Source of the DNA: Cryptomeria japonica
Taxonomy: Eukaryota > Streptophyta > Pinopsida > Cupressales > Cupressaceae
Length of the DNA: 64,000 nucleotides
Assembly: GCF_030272615.1 (NCBI RefSeq)
Contig: NC_081410.1
Location: 122,264,640-122,328,639, forward strand
Reading direction: 5' to 3'
The notes under the pieces: generated by a model
The model's database searches: none
What the model saw: the letters and a program-made list of their open reading frames with translations, nothing else
Told to the model about the DNA's origin: nothing
Shown here: positions 35,084 through 44,329 of the stretch, one piece after another
Layout of the letters: every line of letters begins with the position of its first letter
Position numbering within the stretch: the first letter of the stretch is position 1
Program-made: the position numbers and the translations under genes

Positions 35084-36319
35084 TGTAAAGCGGAAAATCG
35101 CGATCGAACCCTAGTTGCTCTCCCCTCTTCCAACTCCGAGGAGAGAGAAGGGAGAGTCACTCTAGGGTTGATGGTTTTCACTTAAGGGAGAGACTTTACA
35201 TTCAAAAGAGGGGTTGAAACCCACAAGATCCAATCCCACACAATGCAAGATTGGATGCTAAATGAGTTTCAAGGGTTAAGACAGCAAGGCTACCCTCTTT
35301 TGTAAAGAATGTTGATAGAAGAATTAAGCTAGGAATGCATAGAAAGTGACAAAGATTCGCTTATAAACTGAGATAGGGATATAGGATGAAGCTGCAGACC
35401 TGGAATTAGCAGTAAAATGTCGATACGGCGCTGTCCTGCAAATTTGAGCAAAAGTTGACGAGACGATGGCGCTCGGCGTGCACACGGTCCTCCGAAAAAT
35501 CCGCGAAACGAAGGGGGATCTGTTCGTCTCTGCACAAGGATTCCAGATCTTCAATTTCAGCCGCGTACCTGCAACCTACACACAGAAAAGCGAAGACGAT
35601 TGGGGGGTTAGGGATTAGGGGTTTGCCTTTAGGTCAAACCCCGGTTTTGGAATTAACCAAGAAATGAGAAATGCTGTAAATGTAATGTAAAACAAGTACT
35701 AATACCTTGTTGTAAGGATGTTTGTATCCTTATGTGCGAAGGTATAGATGTTGTTGTTTGTTGTATTGTTGTATGTTGTATGTAGCATGTAGTATGTGAT
35801 CTCCTCTTCAATGGTTGAATCCTTGTCTTGAATGCAACACTTAGCCTTGAATGGAGACTTGAAATGATCAATTACTTGAAGGAATGCTTGAATGCTTGAA
35901 TGCTTGAGTATAGTTTCCACGCCTTTTCCATCATATCAAATGAAAGAGGAAAATGTCATTTATATACTTGTCAATTAGGGTTAATAGACTGATTTTCCCG
36001 ACCTTAGGCCGACCAGGAAAGTTAATTTTCCAATTTGCAAACATAAAGACCCGAAGTGCAAAAGAGACCGGGCCCAAAATAGGACCCAGGGACCAGGGCG
36101 CTGGGCGCCCTGGTCCTGAAGGACCAGGGCGTTGGGCGCTCTGGTCCCACCTCCCGGGACAGCAGGGTGCAAAGGAGGTTCAGGCCAGAGTGCAAGAAAA
36201 TGCAGTTTTTGGTTTCGTGAGCAAGTTTCGGGGTCTCCATTCAGGTTCAGTGTTGCGTCGCCATCGTGAAGACCCAAATGCAGTCGAAATTGCAAGTGTC
36301 GCAATTTTAGGACGCTACA
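35084..36319 (-). repeat. LTR of the gag-protease element (5' LTR in sense)
   Basis: Starts TGTAAAGCGGAAAATCGCGA and ends AGGACGCTACA. It is longer than its partner because GGACCAGGGCG(C/T)TGGGCGC is tandemly duplicated near 36090-36145. Confidence 0.93.
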
Positions 36320-38725
36320 GATATACTGATAGGAAAACAGTTGTCAGATTTACTAAACAACATGGGAGAGAACAGAGAAAAGAACATAAATGAGTATTTT
36401 CAGGCACTGAATGCCCAGATGAAGACCAGAGTCAGATTGTCACAAGCAATTGTGAACAAGTATAAGGATGAAATTTGTTTTGTTATAAAGAAGGATGAAA
36501 TTTGGATGGAGGCAGTTATCCCAAGAACCATCTGGGTTATTGAAATGGGGTATGAAACTGATAACCACATAATAGAAACATATGCAAAAGCCCTCCTAGA
36601 AGCACCTAAGGAACCCAAAGAAGAGGTATTTGGCAATGCTGAGACTATTGAACAACAAATTCAATCCAAGAAAAATGTTAAAAAGGTTGAAGCAACAATT
36701 AGAAAAGGATCCAGGCAAGCAAAAGCTATTAAGGAAGATGTACTTAAACAAACCGGTATTACTGAAGATGAGTTAGAAGCACTTCAATCGGAAATTCATC
36801 TTTCACTGGTTGGAACTTCTTCAGAAAGTGACATACTAGTTGCATTCAAAAGAGTTATGAGAAAAAGGAAATCTTCACCGGTATCCTCACCTTCTCCAAG
36901 AAGAACAAGACAGAAACAACAGGCAGTAAGGCCCCCAACAAAGAAATTAACTCCAAAGAAGAAAAAGGTGACTCCTAAGAAGAAGTATATAGCTCCTATT
37001 GATAAATTACTAGATGAAATTACTGAGGATGGTAAATTGAAAAATATCAGCAAAATATATAACACACTATCAGATGATGACAAAGATAAGGTAGAGAACA
37101 ATGTAATATTGCACTTAGATATTTTTAAGAAATTTTTGATGCAAGTTGTTGATGAAATACCAATAGATCTCTACAACAGACTTGAAGCTAGGAGAGTAGG
37201 TATTATTGAACTTGATAAGAAAATAAAAATTGAGAAATTACTTGCTGTACATCCTATAAACTCACTTGATGAGATAGATAAATTGATCTCAGAGGCTAAC
37301 CGATCAGTATTTTCAACTGCTCACCGACATGTAGCACTAATGGCAGGGAGAATAAATGAGGTAACAAAAGAAACAACTAATGCATGGGACATATTCCTTG
37401 TAGAGAAGGAAAAGCGGGAAGAATATCGAATCCCTAAACCCATCAAGGTATATCAAAAGGATAAGGGAAAAGGTATGGTTGGTGGACCACCCAACATAAA
37501 AATAACAGACAATTTATCCCCATCGCCTCTAGATACTCCACCGATAGTTACCACTGACAATCAACCGGCTAGTGAGAGTATGGACATACCACATGAGGAC
37601 ACAAATCCCGATTCTGAGGTGTTATATACAATGAACATTGACACTCAGAAAGTCAATATTGTGGTAGATAAGGATTCAACAAGGAAAACAGATGTGGCAA
37701 ATAAGCCACAGGCAACAGATAGCACAAAAGGTAAACCGGTAGGTGACAACACTGAGAAACAGGCAGAGCAATAGGCTTCCTTACAACAACAGGTTCATGC
37801 AGAGACAGTACCACTGGCAACAACTGAGCAATCCAAACCTTTGCTTAAAGAAATGCAAACACAAACTGACCTACCACAGGTCACCACAAGCAAAGAAATT
37901 GCTCCCACCGGCGGAATACAAATTGTTGGTTCTTCCATTGCAGAAATCAAACCAACAAATGTGACAAAAGTTCTTTTGGATTCTATCAAGAAAATAACAA
38001 AGTGTAGTTCACAAGCATATAAAGCAATTGATGACACAATTCCAATTTTAAAAATGATAGCACCCAGATGTAATGTGGATAATAAAGATTAATTGAATCA
38101 ACTTGACACATTGTCTAAGTATATTACTGACAACATTGTGACAGTTGAACAAATAAATAAGGAAGCATTCCAAGAGAGACTAGATAAGGAAAAACACAAA
38201 TTCTTTGAAGAGGAAATAAAGAAGTGCATGAGACAATTTGACACTCTTTTACCGGCACTATGTAATACAGTAAAAGAATTTAAAACTTTGTACATAGATA
38301 CATGCAAAACAAACTTCTTGACAGTAGATATAGACAAGAAGATCAACAAGGTACAAAAAGAAATAAATCAACTAGCTGATAATTTCATTAATTCATCTGA
38401 ACCATTATTAGTTTTTGAGCAGAAAATAACAGGTTTTGAGGAGGAACTTCTGAAGTTGGAAAGAGAAAAGGAAAGAATAAAAGGAAAGGCAAAAGATCTA
38501 AAATGGAGACTTAGTCCAAAATTGGACTACCTTGCCTCCTTAAGAAAAGAGATATCTGAGGCTTTAATTCAAGGACAGAAAACATCAGAACAACAAATGC
38601 AACACCTCACCGGTACAATTCAGAGGACAGAGGCCACATTAAAGGACAGTGAACGGTTCACTCAGAGCTTGAATCTGGTATTGGCAAACCTTTTTCAAAT
38701 TGTAACCAACCAGTTACAAGGATGA

Positions 38726-38950
38726 AGTTGGAAACCACACTCAATTGACACTTTGACAACCTTTGTCATTGATGCCAAAGGGGGAGTAGTGGAAATGAGA
38801 AAAATAATCAGCAAATGGATCATCACCTCAGGGGGAGCACATATTTTTTTTGGTACACAATTTTTGGTAAGACAATTTTGGCAGATTCTTTTTTATGACA
38901 CTTTTTGGATTTTTCTCATGAGTGTTGCCATCAATGCCAAAGGGGGAGAT
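38726..38950 (+). other. 3' untranslated region with duplicated polypurine tract
   Basis: GCCAAAGGGGGAG occurs at about 38774 and again as GCCAAAGGGGGAGA at about 38936, ending one base before the 3' LTR start at 38951. Multiple polypurine tracts are a recorded Sirevirus trait. They prime plus-strand synthesis. Confidence 0.75.
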
Positions 38951-39739
38951 TGTTGGCAAATGCACACTCCAATGAGATATTGTAGGTGATTGAAGGTTTT
39001 GTCATTGATGGCAACCTTACAATCCTATGACACTAGCAAGACAATTTACCGACACCAACAACGACAGACTCTACACCGACACATAGAACACCGGCAGTGA
39101 AAGGAAGTATACCGGCACCCAGGCTGGCATGAATTTGTTTATTATATATTTTGTAATTTTTTGTGAAAATCATTGTAAGCCGACTTGGCAAGTTGTAAAA
39201 TGAATTATATATGTCTGAGATCATTATAGAACATTTTGTAAGAAAGGAATAGGCGAAATAAGGCAGACCTATTTATGCGAATTATAGGTTAAGGGTTTAT
39301 GTATGAAGCAGAGCTAAAACCAGTACTGGATCTGGCATAGTAGATGCTATTTTAAAGCAGTACAAGACATTGGATTTGCATAATCCATTTTGTAAGTCGA
39401 TGAGACTTCCCATTTTGTAATTGAGCAGTGAGCTCTAGGCACTTGGCCTTCCTGCATGTGCATTCCCCTATTGTAGCAGTAATATTCTCTTATTGGCCAG
39501 TAAGTGAATATTGTGGGTCACAAATCCCACCGAGGTTTTTCCCACACCGGGTTTCCTCATTAAACTATTGTGTTATGGTGTGCTTTTCATGTGGTTGATG
39601 TTATCTCTATTTATTGCATTACTTTTTGTTTACCGGTGTACATTACTGATATGCTTTACATATTTTAAGTTAAGAAAATTATTAAACCAGTTAGATACTG
39701 ATTCAGCCCCCCCTCTCAGTATCTTTGGGAATCTTAACA
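38951..39739 (+). repeat. 3' LTR of the Sirevirus-like element
   Basis: Begins TGTTGGCAAATGCACACTCC and ends GGGAATCTTAACA, with TG..CA termini. It pairs with 25371-26146. The next sequence (CTTAAGGGGTCACAGGACAC) belongs to the motif region ahead of the 568-bp array, not to the unit interrupted on the left side. Confidence 0.88.
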
Positions 39740-41571
39740 CTTAAGGGGTCACAGGACACCATATGACCTCTTAGGAAACAATACGACCTCTAATGACACC
39801 TAAGGGGTCATATGGTGGGCTAATAAAATGATATATTAAATTTAAAGTTATGAATAGAATATCATACAACGAGACTCCAAGCGAACAAACAATGAGGCTT
39901 CGCTAAAAAGAAAGTGTAAGAGCTTGACCTAACCCTAAGAGTACTGCCTAAGTTCTAAAACATATGATGTTATTAAATTTGCAAGGTTATAAGACTGATC
40001 TCAATTGTGACTATAGGAATTACACACTTGATTTCTTTCATGGGTATGTATCGTTCCAAGTTGTTTGACAAGTGATGATCATATATACTGCCACTGCCAT
40101 GCATACAACAAACTTTAATTTCTTTAGGTCACAGGCATTGTGTAACAACATGGGAACTCTCGCATACCCACCACTATCATTCTACAGGACATCATCTGTG
40201 TTACTCTCTGTCTTTCTCTTCCTACCTGTTGTTTCCTTCTAAAAAACATATTGCAGGTACTCTGACTCATCATGTTTCTTTGTTGACACTATTTTCCACA
40301 TCTGTTCTGCTCATTAAAAACACATTCGAGAAGAATATTGTTGCAGGTTTCCTTGTTTGTCACGGTAATACACCCGTGGTTCAATTTCAAACCCTATTCC
40401 TCCTATTCAATATACACACACAAATCCATCAGTCATCGAGACTCCAAGGAAACAAACAATGAGGCTTCGCTAAAAAGCAAGTGTAAGAGCTTGACCTAAA
40501 CCTAAGAGTACTTCCTAAGTTCTAAAACATATGATGCTATTAAATTTGCAAGGTTATAAGACTGATCTCGATTGTGACTATAGGAATTACACACTTGATT
40601 TCTTTCATGGGTATGTACTGTTCCAAGCTGTTTGACAAGTGATGATCATCATATACTACCACTACCATGCATACAACAAAATTTAATTTCTTTAGGTGAC
40701 AGGCGTTGTGTAACAACATGGGAACTCTCACATACCCACCACTATCATTCTACATGACATCATCTGTGTTACTCTCCCTCTTTCTCTTCCTACCTGTTGT
40801 TTCCTTCTGAAAAACATATTGCAGGTACTCTGACTCATCATGTTACTTTGTTGACACTATTTTCCACATCTTCTCTGCTCATTAAAAACACATTCGAGAA
40901 GAATATTGCTGCAGGTTTCCTTGTTTGTCACAATAATACACCTGTGGTTCAATTTCAAACCCTATTCCTCCTATTCAATACACACACACAAATCCATCAG
41001 TCATCGAGAATCCAAGCAAACAAACAACGAGGCTTCATTAAAAAGAAAGTGTAAGAGCTTGACCTAACCCTAAGAGTACTACCTAAGTTCTAAAACATAT
41101 GATACTATTAAATTTGCAAGGTTATAAGACTGATCTCGATTGTGACTATAGTAATTACACACTTGATTTCTTTCATGGGTATGTACCGTTCCAAGCTGTT
41201 TGACAAGTGATGATCATCATATACTACCACTGCCATGCATACAACAAACTTTAATTTCTTTAGGTGACAGTCGTTGTGTAACAACATGGGAACTCTCGCA
41301 TACCCACCACTATCATTGTACATGACATCATCTGGGTTACTCTCCCTCTTTCTCTTCCTACTTGTTGTTTCCTTTTGAAAAATATATTGCAGGTACTCTG
41401 ACTCATCATGTTGCTTTGTTGACACTATTTTCCACATCTGCTCTGCTCATTAAAAACACATTCGAGAAGAATATTGCTGCAGGTTTCCTTGTTTGTCACG
41501 GTAATACACCTGTGGTTCAATTTCAAACCCTATTCCTCCTATTCAATATACACACACAAATCCATCAATCA
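39740..41571 (+). repeat. 568-bp tandem repeat, right part (three units)
   Basis: 39740-39868 repeats the leader motif (CCTAAGGGGTCATATGGTGG, then GATATATTAAATTTAAAGTT) seen at 24415-24475. Full units follow at 39869-40436, 40437-41003 and 41004-41571, 567-568 bp each. Frames of 77-85 codons on plus (MFPS(E/K)KHIAGTLTHHV..) and up to 109 codons on minus (41437-41108) recur. Conservation between units is no better than in flanking parts of the unit, so they are not called as genes. Confidence 0.9.
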
Positions 41572-42062
41572 ATTTTCTTAGGAGAGCATACATGATAAAA
41601 ATCAAAGAGGAAGTTGTAGACAAGAAATAAATTCACTTACTTCTATAGAAGTGCAGACACAGTTGTAGTGGTCTATGGAGGGAGGGAGGGAGAGAAGAAG
41701 AGAAAGAGGGATGGGGTATGGAGGAAGGGAGAAGGGGAGAGAGCGAGAGAGAGAGAGGGATGGGGTATGGAGGAAGGGATAAGGGGAGAGAGGGATGGAT
41801 GGGGTATGGAGGAAGGGAGAAGGGGAGAGAGGAAGGGAGAGAGAGAGGGATGGGGTATGGAGGAAGGGAGAAGGGGAGAGAGAGAGGGAGAGAGAGAGAG
41901 AGAGTGAGAGAGAGAGAGGCACCTTGTATGTGTTTGAGAGGGGGAGACAATACACTTACATGTGTATATATATATTTAATATATTATATATATACATATA
42001 TATACATATATATATAATAATATATATATAATATATTATATGTATATACACATATTATATAT
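41572..42062 (-). other. E1 right-arm module: transposase first exon, GA tract and AT-rich DNA
   Basis: 41590-41660 is the inverse of 43310-43395: a leader exon (CTGTGTCTGCACTTCTATAG on minus) with the donor GTAAGTGAATTT. Then come GA repeats (41675-41925), CCTTGTATGTGTTTGAGAGG, ACAATACACTTACATGTGTA and (TA)-rich DNA. E2 has the same order from its own transposase-side end. This module is what places 53733-54568 as the continuation of E1 after E2 is removed. The frames through the GA tract are not genes. Confidence 0.65.
42059..42062. other. Left target-site duplication of E2 (ATAT); right copy 53733-53736
   Basis: ATAT precedes GGGTAAGTGCAC at 42063 and follows GTGCACACGCCC ending at 53732. 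The site is in TA-rich DNA, so on its own this is weak. It agrees in length with the TACT duplication of E1. Confidence 0.55.
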
Positions 42063-42904
42063 GGGTAAGTGCACAAAGATGGTGGTCAAAAAGGGGGGTA
42101 TAAGTGGACACTTTTTTTCTGAAATCAGGTGAACCTAAACTTAGAGGCAAAATTTGAAAGTCATCCACTCAAGATATGAAGATAATCAAAGAACAAATAT
42201 TGTAGTACTCTGAATCTAGTTTCCAAACTACTAAACTTTTTCAAAATTGGATAAGATTAAGGTGGTCAAATCCTTCACGCATGAAAAACTGACCCTATTT
42301 TTTTTTCTGAAAAACATAACATAGTGTCTGACGTGCGCATCAAAAAAGTCATAGTTAGATTTAGTATTTTTACAAATCCTTTGGCAGAAAGATAGCTAAG
42401 ACTGAGCACTAGAAGATGTGTATTTTTTTGTTGAGTATTTTGTTTTTTATGATTTTTCCAATCGAGCACATCCTGAAAATTTGGTACCTGTTCGTGCACG
42501 AAGCATAAGTTGCACTAAACAAATCGAAAATACAATTTTTTTTTTTTAAATTGTAAAGAATCAAGTGCACTACAATAATAAATGAAGTTTTTTAAATTTG
42601 GATACGTATATCAAAAGTTATTCAAAAAATGTTGCACCTATGTTTGTGAGAACTATGGAGACACTAGTAAAAGAAATTCAATAATAATATGTTATTGTTG
42701 TTCAAATTGAAAAAAAATTATATGGTTAGAAAGCTCAGAAGATGGGTGAAAATATGGTGGCAATTTTAGAAATACCCACTTTATGAAGTGTAAACCTGAT
42801 GATGACAAAGTTGATAAAATAAAACACGTCAAAAATGAGTGAAATGGAGGGAAATCAAACTTCCAATCTGTAGCTTTGTCATCCAGGCCTATTTCCAATC
42901 CTAA
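42063..42904 (+). other. E2 transposase-side terminal region
   Basis: The terminal repeat is 42063-42088, followed by GGGGGGTATAAGTGGACACT. The remainder is noncoding and pairs with the inverse of 53895-54568 (E1 right end). E1 lacks about 190 bp here (42122-42290 of E2). No gene seen; CTCACATTTTTGACG-type motifs are unremarkable. Confidence 0.7.
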
Positions 42905-43035
42905 AAAGTCAAAAGCGCATACGGGTTACTTATGGTTTAAAAAGCGCGTACGGGGTATTTATAGTGTAAGAAGCATGTACACGCTTGTTTCCCTTTAAAC
43001 AATGCGTACGTGCTATCTTTACTATAAATAATGTG
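42905..43035. promoter_or_regulatory. E2 subterminal CpG palindrome cluster (transposase side)
   Basis: GCGCATACGGGTTAC, GCGCGTACGGGGTAT, GCATGTACACGCTTG, TGCGTACGTGCTATC and TGTGTACCCGCTATT at ~30-bp spacing. They are decayed forms of the GCGCGTACGCGCT motif. They match the inverse of 53760-53890 in E1. Confidence 0.55.
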
Positions 43036-43457
43036 TACCCGCTATTGTATAATATGATATTCTATGCATAATATGTGTATATTCATATAATATATGTAAT
43101 ATATAATATGTGTATAATATGACATTGTATATATAATATGTTTATATACATATAATATATTAAACATATATATACACATGTAAGTGTATCGTCTCTCCCT
43201 CCCAAACGCTTACAAGGTCTTTCTCTCTCTCACTCTCTCTCTCTCCCCCCTTCTCCCTTCCTCCATACCCCATCCCTCTTTCTCTTCTTCTCTCCCTCCA
43301 TACCCCACTGCAACTATGTCTGCACATCTATAGAAGTAAGTGAATTTATTTCTTATTTGCAACTTCCTCTTTGATTTTTATCATGTATTCTCTCCCTCCC
43401 TCTTCCTCTCCCTTCCCCCCATGTTCTCTCCCTCTCTCCCTCTCTCTCCCTCTCCCA

Positions 43458-43504
<47 letters not shown>

Positions 43505-43576
43505 TCTCTCCCTCCCTCTCTCCCTCTCTCCCTCCCTCTCCCTCTCTCCCTTCCTCTACCTCTCCCTTCCCCCCAT

Positions 43577-43633
<57 letters not shown>

Positions 43634-44329
43634 CTCCCTGCCCCCTCTTCTCTCCCTCTCTCCCTCCCTCTACCTCTCCCTTCCCCCCATGTTCTCTCCC
43701 TCTCTCCCTCTCTCTCCCTCTCCCCTCTCCTCTCCCTCTCTCTCCCTCTCTCCCTCTCCCTTCCTTCATACCCCTTCCATAACTTTTTTAAGGCTAAGTA
43801 GCACGTACGCGGTACTTATTACTCATAAGTGCGTACGGGGTACTATTCCCATTATTCGATACCCTGGGATAACATTTTTAGGCTTAGTAGCACATACACG
43901 CTACTTATCAGCCAAGAATACCATTGGGCTTGCCAACATTTTATGGCCTAGCAGCGTGTACGCGGTTATCAATGTAGCACGCATGCAGTTTATAGACATA
44001 GTTTTAGTTGCCCAAGAGCCTCAACGGCCTCAAAAGAAGTTTTTGAGGTCGTTGAAGGCCCCACTGGAACTGTGTCTGCACTTCTATCACTATTGTATAC
44101 ATAAAAGTAAGTGAATTTTTTGTTTTTTTGCATGATTTCAAATGATTGAATTGTTGTTTTTATTAGTTTTTTGTTTTTGCATGGTTTCAAATGATTAAAT
44201 TGTGATTGTTTAATAGTTTGATTCCAAAAAATAGTGATAAGATGCATACTTATGGTTATTTATTTATTTTTGAACTTTTCTTTACATATATATGTAATAT
44301 GATTCTATTTAGGTCAACCGATCTCAACC
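43036..44329 (+). promoter_or_regulatory. Transposase upstream region of E2 with two leader-exon copies
   Basis: 43040-43190 is AT-rich. 43200-43310 is CT-rich. A leader-exon-like block (CTATGTCTGCACATCTATAG, donor GTAAGTGAATTT) sits at 43313-43345. A second CT-rich tract, 43386-43770, follows. A CpG palindrome cluster lies at 43795-43985 (TAGCACGTACGCGGTAC and others). A second leader exon ends at 44106 with donor GTAAGTGAATTTTT, and the acceptor CTATTTAG at 44312 precedes the ATG at 44330. CT-rich tracts next to plant transcription starts are common, so two alternative promoters are possible; this is inferred. The open frames in 43340-44114 are CT-repeat artefacts. Confidence 0.5.

Larger units (their letters stand above)
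28526..36319 (-). mobile_element. Non-autonomous Ty3/gypsy-like element with gag and protease only
   Basis: 7.8 kb, with long LTRs (1203 and 1236 bp) and the 5-bp duplication GATAT. Its sense strand is minus: primer site at 35062-35080, gag-protease ORF 33901-30470, purine tract near 29731-29745. No reverse transcriptase, RNase H or integrase remains, and the element length leaves no room for them. This is the TR-GAG type of plant non-autonomous element, mobilised in trans. I counted about 16 substitutions between the LTRs, many of C/T or G/A type, so the insertion is comparatively young. Confidence 0.85.
27699..38725 (+). pseudogene. Long second ORF of the Sirevirus-like element, split by an LTR insertion
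   Basis: The reading frame runs 27699-28525 and resumes at 36325 once the nested element and one GATAT copy are removed, totalling about 1075 codons to TGA 38723. Only three internal stops break it: TGA 28377-28379, TAG 37772-37774 and TAA 38090-38092. The N-terminal part has GALFWLDSVHKITKEAIKAV, resembling ORFs carried by other large plant retroelements. The middle has a basic Lys/Pro-rich stretch (TPKKKKVTPKKK) and Pro/Ser/Thr-rich segments. The C-terminal ~200 residues are coiled-coil-like. No transmembrane segment is evident, so an envelope role, proposed for some Sirevirus third ORFs, is not supported. Function unknown. Confidence 0.6.
25371..39739 (+). mobile_element. Sirevirus-like LTR retroelement with gag and a long second ORF but no pol
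   Basis: LTRs at 25371-26146 and 38951-39739. Primer site TGGTATCAGAGC follows the 5' LTR by two bases; it matches the initiator-Met tRNA type typical of Ty1/copia and Sireviruses. Two near-identical purine tracts (ATTGATGCCAAAGGGGGAG at about 38769 and ATCAATGCCAAAGGGGGAGA at about 38932) fit the multiple-PPT trait of Sireviruses. Gag with zinc knuckles is followed directly by a second ORF. Reverse transcriptase, integrase and protease are absent, so it would depend on a helper. The first ~14 bp of the 5' LTR are missing and no target duplication was seen. A second LTR element (28526-36319) interrupts the second ORF. Confidence 0.75.

Noticed and set aside
43340-44114. Open frames of 100-250 codons
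   Set aside because: Same CT-repeat artefact upstream of the E2 transposase; the tail reads through the palindrome cluster and leader exon.
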